Source: Sipunculus nudus
Taxonomy: Eukaryota; Annelida; Sipuncula; Golfingiida; Sipunculidae
Length of the DNA: 64,000 nt
NCBI GenBank assembly: GCA_026874595.1
Contig: CM049313.1
Coordinates: forward strand, 38,718,659 to 38,782,658
Direction: 5' to 3'
Of this stretch, positions 1 to 11,700 are shown in pieces. Positions within the stretch are counted from its first letter, which is position 1. Every line of letters begins with the position of its first letter. The position numbers and the translations under genes are program-made. The notes under the pieces were generated by a model. The model saw only the letters and a program-made list of their open reading frames with translations. It was not told where the DNA came from and searched no databases.

Positions 1-360
1 TGCTTCTCTCGCACTATAGCAACTGGTGACTGTAAATGTTGCGGATATTTTCAACACGGTCTCCGCATTATGATGGAATTGTTTCATCCCAAAAGTTTAT
101 CAACTCCCCATTAGACTGAGCTGAAGCTGTCTATACAATTGAGGTACTGGCTGAAGCAGTATCTATACCGATATTTATATTGGTTATAAATTATACATAA
201 ATATAAAAGAATAGATTGGAACAAATGAAATGTGGGAAAAAGTGACTAGAATTGATCTGAAATGTTACAAAGGGTACCAGAAAACTGCCCCCTTTGCCCT
301 CCTATGGATTCGGCCACGATTATTGATATATGGACGGAAATCACACAAGTCACACGGATA

Positions 361-440
361 CGGATCAAACATCGCATATATGGATCACACATCGCATATA
401 CGGATCACACATCGTATATACGGATCACACATTACGCATA
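361..440. repeat. 20-bp tandem repeat, 4 copies
   Basis: Four exact-length 20-bp units run head to tail from 361 to 440. The consensus is close to CGGATCACACATCGCATATA, with one to five changes per copy. Short open frames across it are a by-product of repetition. Confidence 0.85.
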
Positions 441-467
441 GGCCTACGGTTACTGCTCTTTGAATTT

Positions 468-470
<3 letters not shown>

Positions 471-555
<85 letters not shown>
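471..555. repeat. (AT)n-(AG)n compound microsatellite
   Basis: An uninterrupted AT dinucleotide run of about 55 bases passes directly into an AG run of about 30 bases. Length polymorphism is likely. Confidence 0.95.
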
Positions 556-560
<5 letters not shown>

Positions 561-1735
561 GACATGGGGGAACGCCTTTATAAAACCCGATTTTTTTTCT
601 TTGAATTAAAAAATCATCTCAATATAGATTCAATTGTCATTTAAATATTTATGACATCCCCTTTATCTCTTTCCTCTTCTGTTTGCTGTCTATTTGTTAA
701 TTATTTTAAAAAAAATATGAACGAATCTAAATAATAAACCAGAAATCTGGATCCATTTGGGATCACAATTCTGGTTGTTTTTATAGGTCTTCTTTTCTGT
801 TGTGAAGTGTTTGATGGATGGTTTTGAGGAGATCGGAAACGAAACCATGAAGAATTGATTCACATCTTCATTAATGATCTGGCGCATGCTCAATGCTGAA
901 AAGAGTATTCGAACCTAAGTAATTTATTCTGTTCGAATATTAGAGTCCGAAAGCAGGATCCGAATACTCGGGTAGGTTTGCATTTGTAAACATTTAAGTG
1001 GTTATTTATGTGGGAATTGATTGTATCATATAACCTGTTTGTATCTGACCAATATAAATGGACTTAAGTTCGACACATCACTGTCCTACAATCATTTAAG
1101 GATTTGGACGCGATCCGAAAAAAAAGCATTATTTTGCTCAAAACTTTGCTGATACGTTGCTACCATATACTCTCTCCGCAGATATAGTGTAGTCGCTCAT
1201 GTAGCAAAATCCCAAACCCGTAGGAATTGCATGCCCAAATTGAGATAGCACTTGTTTTCACTTCATTTAGGTGTAAGCTGATGGAAAATGTTAGGTAACA
1301 AATTTTATCGACCCCCTGACCCCCCAAAAATCCAAGTTGGCCGCCATCATAATAAAAAAGGCTAGATATTGCTTTGATATTGTAACTATCGCATCAAAAT
1401 GAATAATATTAGATCGATTTCTAAGATTTTGAATGTGAACTGGCAATACCAACCACTCCTTGAGCTGTCAAAAGATTAGAGAGGGTATTCAGGGTCAAGG
1501 TCAAATTTATTTACCAACCTTTAATCTTAAGAATAACATTAGACATCTTAAGTACCACGCTGTCATATATAATGTAATATGATTTTCAAATAGTCAACAC
1601 TATTAATACGATATTAAAATACATTACACTAAGATACTGTCATATGGTTTTCTAATGCACCTTAAAGGTACCCATTCACCTACATTTTGAAAGAGAATTT
1701 GTGATTTCTGGCCTCTCTGTTTTTATATTAATGAT
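556..1735. other. non-coding, no gene seen
   Basis: AT-rich sequence with dense stops in all frames. I see no exon-like stretch, RNA gene or clear repeat here. Confidence 0.6.
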
Positions 1736-2084
1736 CTAAAGGTAATTCTGGTTTTGGGGAATTCTTATAAAACCTCCGTGAAGGATGTATGAACTTGATG
1801 ATCAACAACATGTTTGAAAACACAGCAATGTTGACAAAAGGGGAAAAATGTAACCTTATATGGTATGTGGCGTATTTGCTGAGGCACCAAAGGCTATTTG
1901 TTGCAAAACGCAAAACTCTCGCAAATCCGACTTGCTGTCCGATGCCTTTGTTGAATTTGTTTTATTTTGGCGGGCCCTCACATATCATAAACACGTTGAT
2001 ATTAACAAAACAAGCAGCCTGTGTGCGTGATATCAAAATTTTTTTGGCCTATTTTTAATAAAATCTCCAAGGGATTACCTTTAG
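1736..2084. mobile_element. possible MITE with short terminal inverted repeats
   Basis: The left end begins CTAAAGGTAATTC and the right end finishes as the imperfect reverse complement (GGATTACCTTTAG), about 350 bp apart. The interior has no meaningful coding capacity. No clear target-site duplication can be read, so this could be a chance inverted match. The size and end structure fit a small non-autonomous DNA transposon. Confidence 0.4.
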
Positions 2085-3055
2085 GTTATTAAGGTGATTT
2101 GGCCAATTTAAAACATGACATTGATGTGCGTGTTACATATTTTCCATATTGCTGATTCCCTGCTGATTTATTGCTTAGTATTAATCATCAACAGTATTAA
2201 TGCGAAACAAACATTTAGAAATCAAATAACCTAGGCCTGTTAACTATATCAGACGCCTGGTACACTTCGTTGAGCATTAAAAACCATTGTCTGAATATCT
2301 TTTGAGTTTACCTGAATATAGGCGGGAATAGGTCATCTATTATTTTAACTGTCACAAAATGATGGAAATAGTATAAAAAAAAATATGCCGCCCTGACAAA
2401 AGAAGACAACACATCTGCAAGTGCACAGGGTCATACTGATTCGGTCCGTAAAAAATGTGTGTACGTGTAAATGGCATCTGGCAAATTCAAATACATGTAT
2501 CTTTAAGAACCCCGTAGGTTAATGTCGGATAATCAAGACCAAGCACCGAATGATAATATCAGGAATAAATATCAGGTCTGCATCGACAAGAAGATGCGCG
2601 TGCTTAGAAAACCAGAATGCCACAGCAGTTTGTCATAAGATCCGCTTAGAACGTATTCGAATAATATTGAGATGGGAAGTGGAATATGTTATATGAGGAT
2701 AACTGTTACAAATGACCATATATGTGTATGCAGGTAAAGACAAAATTGATTGATCTTGAACATGGTTGAAATTATGTATTATATTTAAAACCTATAAGGC
2801 AGAGCAATGCCTGGAGGACAGTCAGTGGGAACATCGGAATTACTTATTTTTTTTATATATAAATTCATTGGTGAAACCGTTGACCATGCAACTACGGAAG
2901 CCGATGATGCTGTGTAAGAGATCAAGTATTAAATTGGGCAATCTGCGCCGCTCTTCTTGAATTCAAGTGACAATGGAAGATCTCTGGTGAAGGTTCCCTC
3001 CTTAATTTAGATACACTCTACTGCATGATCCAACTCTCTATTACATACCTGTTTA
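2085..3055. other. non-coding, no gene seen
   Basis: Unique-looking AT-rich sequence with only short, low-complexity open frames. Nothing recognisable. Confidence 0.55.
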
Positions 3056-3107
3056 GACCCAGCTGTGGCTCTGTTGTCTGTGTTCACAACAGAGCCACAA
3101 CTGGGTC
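3056..3107. repeat. long perfect-like hairpin
   Basis: A 22-base arm (3056-3077, GACCCAGCTGTGGCTCTGTT and two more bases) is followed by an 8-base loop and the complementary arm (3086-3107) with one mismatch. The flanks also share ACATACCTGT on both sides. A diverged copy of the right arm with the same polarity lies near 57,990-58,023 (acaacaaagccacagctggg), so the arm belongs to a dispersed family. Confidence 0.8.
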
Positions 3108-3906
3108 AACATACCTGTTATACAAGTTGGTAATATCGTTGGTAATATCGGGGGATTATAGACATTGAAATCAATTGTCAATTCATGCATATAAACACCT
3201 GTAATAACACGGTAGTATAGTCGCATGATAAAAGCCCCATTCGTTTTCTTCCCAACGTTTCTCTATGCACACGATATGAAAATCTTGATATAAATAATGC
3301 CTCCTGTATAGGGAGAATGTTTTAAATATGCAATTTAAAGAGAAATATTTTGAGGTATTATTCACATAAGAAATATCAGGATTTTCTGCTCCACAACTAT
3401 TATTCCATTAAATGTCTTTGGATAATGTGGTTAAACCTTAGTGGGGCTTAGCTTTACTATTTATATTTTTACAAGTTTAAACTTAGGAAATAAACTTCAC
3501 GGTCCATACATTCATTTGTATGTTACATGTTGATTCATGTGTTTCCAAGTAAACCATTCACAAAATATCAACTAATTTAATTTTCGTGGTAAAATAATTG
3601 ATGTGGAAGACTATGTTTAAATTTGCAAATTTAATAACTTATGCACTCTAGGCAGAGCACATGTAAGAGTAACAGCCGACACCAACCCAGACTGGGCGCC
3701 CTGCACCAAGCAGAATGCAATTAAAGGAAGACTCCCTTTCTATGAGATACAAAATTTAGATGTTATCTTGACAGAGCAAATCACACGTACGTCAATAAAT
3801 AATTTAATTGTTGGGGGAAAAATGAAATCTGAAAACAAACAAAAAAAAAATCAGGAATAAATGGAACAGAATCAATAACATGAGAGGTGTTGGCACTCAA
3901 AGTGCC

Positions 3907-3923
3907 GGGGGGGGGGGGGGGGG
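3907..3923. repeat. poly-G tract, 17 bases
   Basis: Seventeen consecutive G. Similar G or C runs recur in the window at 19,119, 20,381, 43,980, 44,064, 56,780, 57,121, 57,482 and 62,916. Confidence 0.9.
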
Positions 3924-4267
3924 CGCAGTTTTCACCACTGGAAACAGCTGATGGTTTACATTATTATCGCATTTGCATCCCCCTCGACAGTGATTCCATC
4001 CAGGCGTAATGAGAAGGTCGTGCCTAATGGCCGTGCTAAACTCCGAAACGAGTGCGCCTTTCAGGGGATCCTCGATCGTATGACCCAGCAATGGGGATGA
4101 TTACGCACCAAGGACCCGCAGGTGCAGTACTCATTGAGGCTTGGTGAACGCCAGGACATAAAATGAGAGGAAGCGAATGATACTGCTCTGTCACCTAGTC
4201 CGAAACCGGAATAGAAATCTGCAAATGTACATATATGTAGTTAAGTTTGCAATAACAATGTCAATTG

Positions 4268-5405
4268 CATTTACTCGTCCTCGGAGTACTCTCGGCCTCG
4301 AAGTACTCTCGTCCTCGGAGTACTCTTGTACTCGTATTACTCGCGTCCTAGGAGTACTCTCCTTATTGGAGCCCTCTCGTCCTTGGAGTATCCTCGTCCT
4401 TGGAGTACTCTCGTCCTTGGAGTATCCTCGTCCTTATAGAACTCTCGTCCTCAAAGTACTCTCGTCCTCGGAGTACTCTCGTCCTCGGAGTACTCTCGTC
4501 TTCGGAGTACTCTTGTCTTCGTATTACCCACGTCCTAGGAGTACTCTCCTTCTTGGAGCACTCTCGTCCTTGGAGTATCCTCGTCCTCGAAGTACTCTCA
4601 TCCTCGGAGTACCCTTTATCTCGGAGTACCCTCGTCCTCGGAGAACCCTCGTCTTCGTAGTACTCTCGTCCTCGGAGTACTCTCGTCCTCGTAGTACTGT
4701 CTTCCTCGGAGTATTCTCGTCCTCGGAGTACCCTCGTCCTCGGAGTACTCTTGTCCTCGTATTACTCGCGTCCTAGGAGTACTCTCGTCCTCGGAGTACT
4801 CTCCTCCTTGGAGCACTCTCGTCCTTGGAGTATCCTCGTCCTCATGGTGTGGTACTCTCGTCCTCGGAGTATCCTCGTCCTTATAGAACTCTCGTCCTCA
4901 TAAGTCCTCATAAGTAGTACTCTCGTCCTCGGAGTACTCTCGTCCTCGTAGTACTGTCTTCCTCGGAGTATTCTCGTCCTTGGAGTACCCTCGTCCTCGG
5001 AGTACTCTCGTTCTCGGAGTACTGTCTTCCTCGGAGTACTCTCGTCCTCGGAGTACCCTCGTCCTAGGAGTACTCTCGTCCTCGTGGTACTCTCGTCCTC
5101 GTGGTACTCTCGTCCACGGAGTACTCTCGTCCTCGGAGTACTCTCGTCCTCGTGGTACTCTCATTCTCGTGGTACTGTCGTCCCCGTGGTACTCTCGTCC
5201 TCAGAGTACCCTCGTCCTCGGAGTACTCTCGTCCTCGTAGTACTCTCGTCCTCATAGTACTCTCGTCCTCGGAGTACTCTCGTCCTCGGAGTACCCTCGT
5301 CCTCGGAGTTCTCACGGGCTCGGAGTACCCTCGTCCTCTGAGTACCTCGTCCTCTGACTACTCTCGTCCTCGAAGTACTCTAGTCCTCGGAGTACTCTCG
5401 TCTTG
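4268..5405. repeat. 17-bp minisatellite, about 67 copies
   Basis: The unit is close to CTCGTCCTCGGAGTACT, repeated for about 1.1 kb with scattered substitutions and a few indels. Each unit carries the perfect palindrome GAGTACTC. Because 17 is not a multiple of 3, the same DNA is read in all frames in turn, giving a 17-residue peptide period. The unit lacks stops on both strands, so long open frames appear on both strands; these are not genes. A longer-range period is also visible: a variant block with GTATTAC followed by TCCTAGGAGTACTCTC recurs at 4333, 4521 and 4759, spacings of about 11 and 14 units. The array ends about 0.2 kb before the first recognised exon of the membrane-protein gene. 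Confidence 0.97.
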
Positions 5406-5614
5406 CTTCTTGCGAGAGTAAGACGTTAAATTCCCATTCTTAATTTTGTTAAGATGTATCCTTTGACTATTGTCAGAGTGACGTCACAGTCTAAGTATTT
5501 TAGTGCTCATGTCCAAATTATGCGGTTCGTTTCAGGCCCTGGCGCTGATAGAGGTATACGGCTCACTGAATGAACTTAACGTCCGCAAAGACGCGCTTTT
5601 TTTCCTGTGATCAG

Positions 5615-5777
5615 TTTTGCAATGCTTTATTGCAGCTGTGACGGTACATGGGTTCTGCAACAGCTTTGAAATAAGGGCGTGTTTCGATGGCACCATCTTT
5701 GAACAAAATTTCGAAAAACAAAAGATGCAACCGCTGTTTGTGAACTACAACGTCACGGAAATGGAGCAAGTGTGCAG
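5615..5777 (+). CDS. exon 1 seen: first half of cysteine repeat 1
   Basis: In-frame coding runs from the acceptor to the donor CAG|GTAAAT at 5778. It contains [13 protein letters not shown], the sequon NVT and ends EQVCR split in phase 2. Two acceptors are possible and both keep frame: after GATCAG (start 5615), which adds [10 protein letters not shown] and looks like the end of a signal peptide, or after TTGCAG (start 5636). The first has the better upstream pyrimidine tract. No ATG is in frame before a stop, so this is not the first exon. Confidence 0.78.
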
Positions 5778-8700
5778 GTAAATTGTTTATGCTTCAATGT
5801 TAACTGGTGTCCATGGTAACTTATGCGTTTGGTGACCCCCTAAATTAATGTAATTTGTGTGTTTTGCATACCCCTTGTCACTTAGCAACCTCTCGTGCAA
5901 CATTATATAATTTGTATACTGTATACCTATATAATTATAAACAAGCTATATAGTTAAATGATTTTGCGGTATTGTTAGAAGATGAACCGTCACTCTATCA
6001 TCCTCAGGGACATCCACGTGGTGAAGGCGTGCTGGAAGGATGTTCTTCTCAAGTGTCACAAGTCGGCGGCCGAAGCGATGGAGGCGACTGTTGGTAATGG
6101 CTTCGACTACCTGTGCGGGGAAGGCTACATGAGTAAGTGATAATTTTTATAACTTTTAGAAATATCTTATAGATACCTACACAGTTACCTTATAGATAGA
6201 TACAAGATGTGTGTGTGTTCGCTCCTGTTACTTTCTTTACTATATTTCGACTTAAATTTTATAAATAAGTTAGATAAGCGTCCTAGTAGAGGCGGCCTGT
6301 AAATTATGGTCATTTTTTTATTTACTTAATATAATGATGTAACCAAAGTGAGTAGCAAACATCTTATAAATCATGACATTAGGATACAAAAATAGAACCA
6401 CGTATTCCCCGCTCCCATTTTTTGTGGAACCTTTTTTTTTACCCTGAAAAGTACGGAAAACTAAATAAATACATGTATTATGTTGATTATATAGACCATT
6501 TCAAGATCTGGAGCAATTTTTTCGTATTTCCAGGCAGGGTGGCAGAATTCAACGCATTGTGTCTCGCCATTAAAAAAAAATCCAGTATCACAGTAAACCA
6601 CACGTTTAATAATACCTGGCTCCATTTATTAGAACATCGGTCTGTATGCTGTGGTTTATTCTTTTTTTACAGAGTACATGAACAACCGAGATTGTCTGAG
6701 TAAATTTACCCTGGCTATGAAATCGAAAGCGTGCATTGACACATTTCAAAGAAAAACACAGGCGTTGATAGCCAAGGCGTCTTCAGGAACATTCACGAAA
6801 TCCGAGTCCAGAGCGGCAATATGCAGGTAATAAACTGATTAACCCCGCTATGTGTCATCACTATATCACGACCATGGGTTTTATTAATTAACTATCATAT
6901 CTGATTTAATTCACTGGGGCATAATCTCCTTGATATCTGTGTTGAAAAAAGTGCAATGTTCTCAGGTGAGTCCTTCATGATGTTCAATTTTTTTAAAAAC
7001 CGTCATAATCAGTCCTATACCGGCTATCCTTATGGTTATCTGGCAACATTCAATAGACTACCATCTACCGGCCATCTTTATCATCATCCTTATTAGGTCA
7101 CGTGGTCCTATTTGTTTACATGACCTGGGGTCACCAAGGTCCTATTTGTTTACATGACCTGGGGTCACCAAGCCCTGAACCTGAAGGAGAGTAGTGAAGG
7201 GGCTGGCTTTCTCTGGTAGGCTCTAGCCATCATGTGGTGGAGCATCAAAAACACCCCATTGTTTGATTTTTAGGTATGTTAAGCATAATTTCCAATAAAA
7301 TTGACAGTATTGGTCAACTTTTAAAAAATCTGTGGCCAATCAAAGAGGTGTTGTCCAAATGCTTGTTTGGGACTGCTTGCCGGGGTATTTTGGGCTTCAC
7401 TGCATTCGGGCCAGGATGGTTAAAAATGAGATACACAAGCCCCCTTTTTCTTGGTCTTGTTTGACTGAAGAAACAACAAATTCTCAGGTGAAAAAAGTTT
7501 TATATCAGAATTTATTTTGAAAATTATTTAAAAGAGGCCCAAACCTCAGGTGTTTTATAGATGTTAGGCCCAAATAAAAAAAAAGGTATGGTTCTCAGGC
7601 ACTTTTTTTCAGAAATCAACGCGGGCGGGCGCTTTTTTTATTTTAAATTTTTTGGTATGTTTCGATAAAAATGTCAAATGATAAGGGAAAAGCATGAAAA
7701 TAACAGTTTTAATTTGCTAAAAAAGTAAAAGCGCTACAAAACAAAGGAAATTGTATGGTTTTATCTTCTTAAAAGAAATGTCGGAGCGGCAGCAGCTCAA
7801 AATTGGAAAGTTTTTATTGAAAATCAAATAAAAATTTTTGATGCGGGGGTTTAAAATTGATGCGGGCGGTGCCTGAGAACCATACCTTTAATTTTTTTTG
7901 GCCTTATATAGGGAAAATAAATACAGCCACGTGTCCTTCAAATAGACTGCCATCTACCGGCCATCTTTATAATCATCCTTATTAAATAGACTGCCATCTA
8001 CCGGCCATCTTTATAATCATCCTTATTAAATAGACCGCCATCTACCGGCTATCTTAATAATCATCCTAATTCAATAGACTGCCATCTGCCGGCCGTCTTC
8101 AGAGGTATCCTCATTCAATAGACCAACCTCGGTCTATTGAGCCAATGATATGACCCTGGTTGTGCACAGGTAATGTGCACACGGCACGGAACTTCGGCGT
8201 CTGTTACTGACACTGACCGAGGTTGCTGGGGCAAGCACTGTAATACAACCATTGCGGACCACATGCACTTGGACGTCACCTGTCACGGTAACCCCAGATT
8301 CTCGCACATTTAGGCCTACCAACACGTGATTTAACCGGTTGGCACGTGCTTTTGTTTGTATAAATGCATTAACATCAAATTCGTCACCGATATCGCGCCA
8401 CAATATATTTCCCTAAGTTTTATATTATTTTAAAAACAAACGGGCAATCATATTCTTTATAACTGCTATATTTGGAATGAATTTTGTGAATGTATGTTCT
8501 ATATTTGCTCCATAGCCTTAAAATGGATAAGGAGAGCAACATTTTAATACATAAAAAGTGCATTTACGTCCTTGACCTCCACAAGAAGACTCACCCGCGC
8601 TTTTTCGCGTGCATGGTAAAGGTACACACTGATTTACACTGGTGCGATTTTTCAGCGGCAGAACCGACGTATATTTCAAACGCGTGAACAGAAAAGTTCC

Positions 8701-11700
8701 CTTAGACATAGTGTTTGATTTATAGCATGGATAGTTCTTGAATTTTTGGAAAAAGTTTTTGTCAATGGCTGTCCTAATACACAAATTAAATATATTGTTT
8801 TAATGAGAATACCTAATCTATATTGTATCAGAGAATCCATATTTTTTACAAATCCACCATAAATCTGGTACTTAGATAATTAATAGATAAAATTAGATAG
8901 AAACATAATGAAACTAGAATTAAATCGCCGTAAATTTTTTTTTTCCTCATTAAGAATTCAAAATTTTTAAATATGGCCATATTTTGCAACACCATTGCTT
9001 TTGACTTTTTCGCTTTTTTCAGTTATGCTCTTTCGATAAAATAAGTCGGTCTGGTTTAGTTTCCTGATGTTACCCTTGGCAGGTTCTCAGTCTGGTCTGT
9101 CGAGTTAAAAACATATAAAAATGTCTGATTGCTACTTCTGTTCGACACAGGAATATTCACGACGTGGAGAAATGTGTTCATGACGCAGTGCGGAGCGAGT
9201 GCCCTGAGGAGGCCGCCATGTTTGTACAGACCATCGTGGATAAAATGCTGCATCACCCGAAGAAGCTGGCTGCATGTGGTAAGGCGAGCTTATTTTATTT
9301 GGGAGGAGGCTGTCAGCTAAAGGTGGCCTCCTTTGTTAATGAATTTCTTTTATAATTCTTATTCTTTCAGCCAGCAGTATTTTCTAAATTTCTCGCTCGC
9401 ACAGTCATTTCACTGCCCATGTAGACAGGTTATGAATTGTGTGAATCTTGTTTATGTTTCTCTTTTACATTCCTTGTATTTTGGTAACATCTACAGGGTG
9501 TGTTATGGCGTGTTGAAATGTGGATAAAATTCCTCTAAAATACAGAATATGTATGATTGATAATTGCAAAGTTTATTACTTAAGTTAAAATGTATCCCGG
9601 ATTCCTTTTTTTCAGAAGAAGAATATGTACCTCTGAAAGATAAATCTCCAAGCGACGAGCACCAAGACCTAAATGGAAAACCCGACGAAGAAAATGACAA
9701 TGAAACAGGTAAAACTATTGCTTTGGCAACAAGCCTGGGCACTTGCATATGCTTTTGTTTGATTCTAATTAATTAATCTGCCTAATCACTGAAGATGGGT
9801 AGGAGGTATTACGCATTTTTCATTTAGCAGGTTTCGATAAAAAAAAAGTCCATTACCAGGTCATGCTTTTCCACAGATAAAAGGAAGAATAGAATAAACA
9901 TTTTTTATTATTTATCTTTAAAATGGGTCATATCAGGGCCACATTATTTAAAATTTGAGACAAATCAGTTTGACAGACAGATTAATGTCTTCAGAATTTA
10001 ACAGCACACATATTATTGTAAGTAATTTCTAGAGCATGTGCTCCTGAGGGCAGTGAGGATTTAGAGTTTTTATAAGTACATGTACAGAGAATAGAGGACT
10101 ATGGAAGGGTATGTATTGTATGAATCTTGTTTATGTTTACACTAAGTTTCTTTTTTTACAGTCCATATATACTGGTAACATCTACATGGTGTGTTATGGT
10201 GTGTTGAAATGTGGATAAAATAAAGAACATTCGTTGGAGAACCAACAGTGAAGTTTAAGACCAATCCGAGATTCCTCTAAAAACAGAATATGTATGATTG
10301 ATAATGGCAAAGTTTATCACTAATGTTGAAATGCATCCCGGATTCCTTGTAACGGTTTTTTTCGCAGAAGAAGAATATGTAACTCTTGAAACGAAACTTG
10401 AAACGTTTTATTTGATTAAACGCCTACTATTATACATATATATTCAGTGGCGTTGTACACAGCACAGTATATAAAAGAACATTTAAAGAGCATAATAAGA
10501 CCACAGTAAAACCTACATACATATCTGACAAACATATACAAAGCTAAAATAGATTTGTCAGATATTCAAAGTTAAAAGAGTGAATAGAAATTACTAAAAT
10601 AAAATATTTTAAGATTCTTTTTAAAAGTGTCGCGTGAGGCAGATTGCTTCATATAATCTGGAAGAACGTTCCACAATTTAGGACCAATAGTTCCAAAGCT
10701 TCTATCATTAAAAGTCTTTCTCTTGTTAAAAGGAATAATATACAATGAGTTCAAAGTATTTTCTGAGCGCAGTCCGGGCCTTTTCACCTCAGATGGTTGA
10801 AGAAGTTCAGTCAAGTACACCGGAGCATTGCCAACTGAACAATTGTACACAAATGTTAATATTTTGAAATTTATCCTGGCTTTGATAGGAAGCCAGTGAA
10901 GATCAAACAGTGCTTGTTTAGAACTTTCACGTTTTCTTCGATTTAATACCAGCTTGGCACACATTGACTGAATTCGCTGCATCTTATATATACCACTTTC
11001 TGCAATTCCATATAGTATTCCATTACAATAATCTAGATGTGACATAACCAATGACAAACAGAGTATTTCAGCAGCCTCTTTTGTCAGGTATTTTCGTATG
11101 CACTTAATCCTTAAGTAATTCAACATAGCTACACGACATTTCATTTTTACATGTTCTTTAAAGTCTAATACACAATCTAAATACGCCCCCAAATATTTAA
11201 TACAGTTAACTAAATAAACTTTGTCACCTGCAATATCAATTTCATTTGTTGTACATTTTTTCAATTTGGCTTTATTACCAAACAATATAAATTCGGTCTT
11301 TTTAGTATTCATTTTGAGCTTGTTACTGTTCATCCAATCATTTATAGTTACTGCACATTGTTCAAGTTTGTTAACAGCTGCAATTTCCTCAAGTGAAGAC
11401 GCAGGACTAAAACGTAGGCTGGCGATGTGATCATCAGCGAACCCGTAGACTGATACGGACGGTGGGATCTCATTGAATAATGCTCCTGCATAGGTCAAGT
11501 AGAGCCATGGGCCCAAGCAGCTCCCTTGCGGGACCGAGCATTCAAGAGCACGCGATGAGGAGTAAGCTGAATGTACATTCACTCGGCATCGGCGCGGCCT
11601 GAGATACGAGTCGACCCATTTCAGTGCTGTACCTTGTACTCCATACTGTCTATGAAGCACATCCAGAAGAATATCGTGGTCGACTGTATCAAAGGCGGCG

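Noticed and set aside
4177-5421. Long open frames on both strands across the 17-bp array
   Set aside because: They arise because the repeat unit has no stop in most frames; the peptides are pure 17-residue repeats with no start or splice context.
5555-5560. Short first exon ending GATAGAG|GTATAC at about 5,552
   Set aside because: It is phase-compatible, but the peptide MRFVSGPGADR is not signal-like and the intron would be only 60-80 bases.
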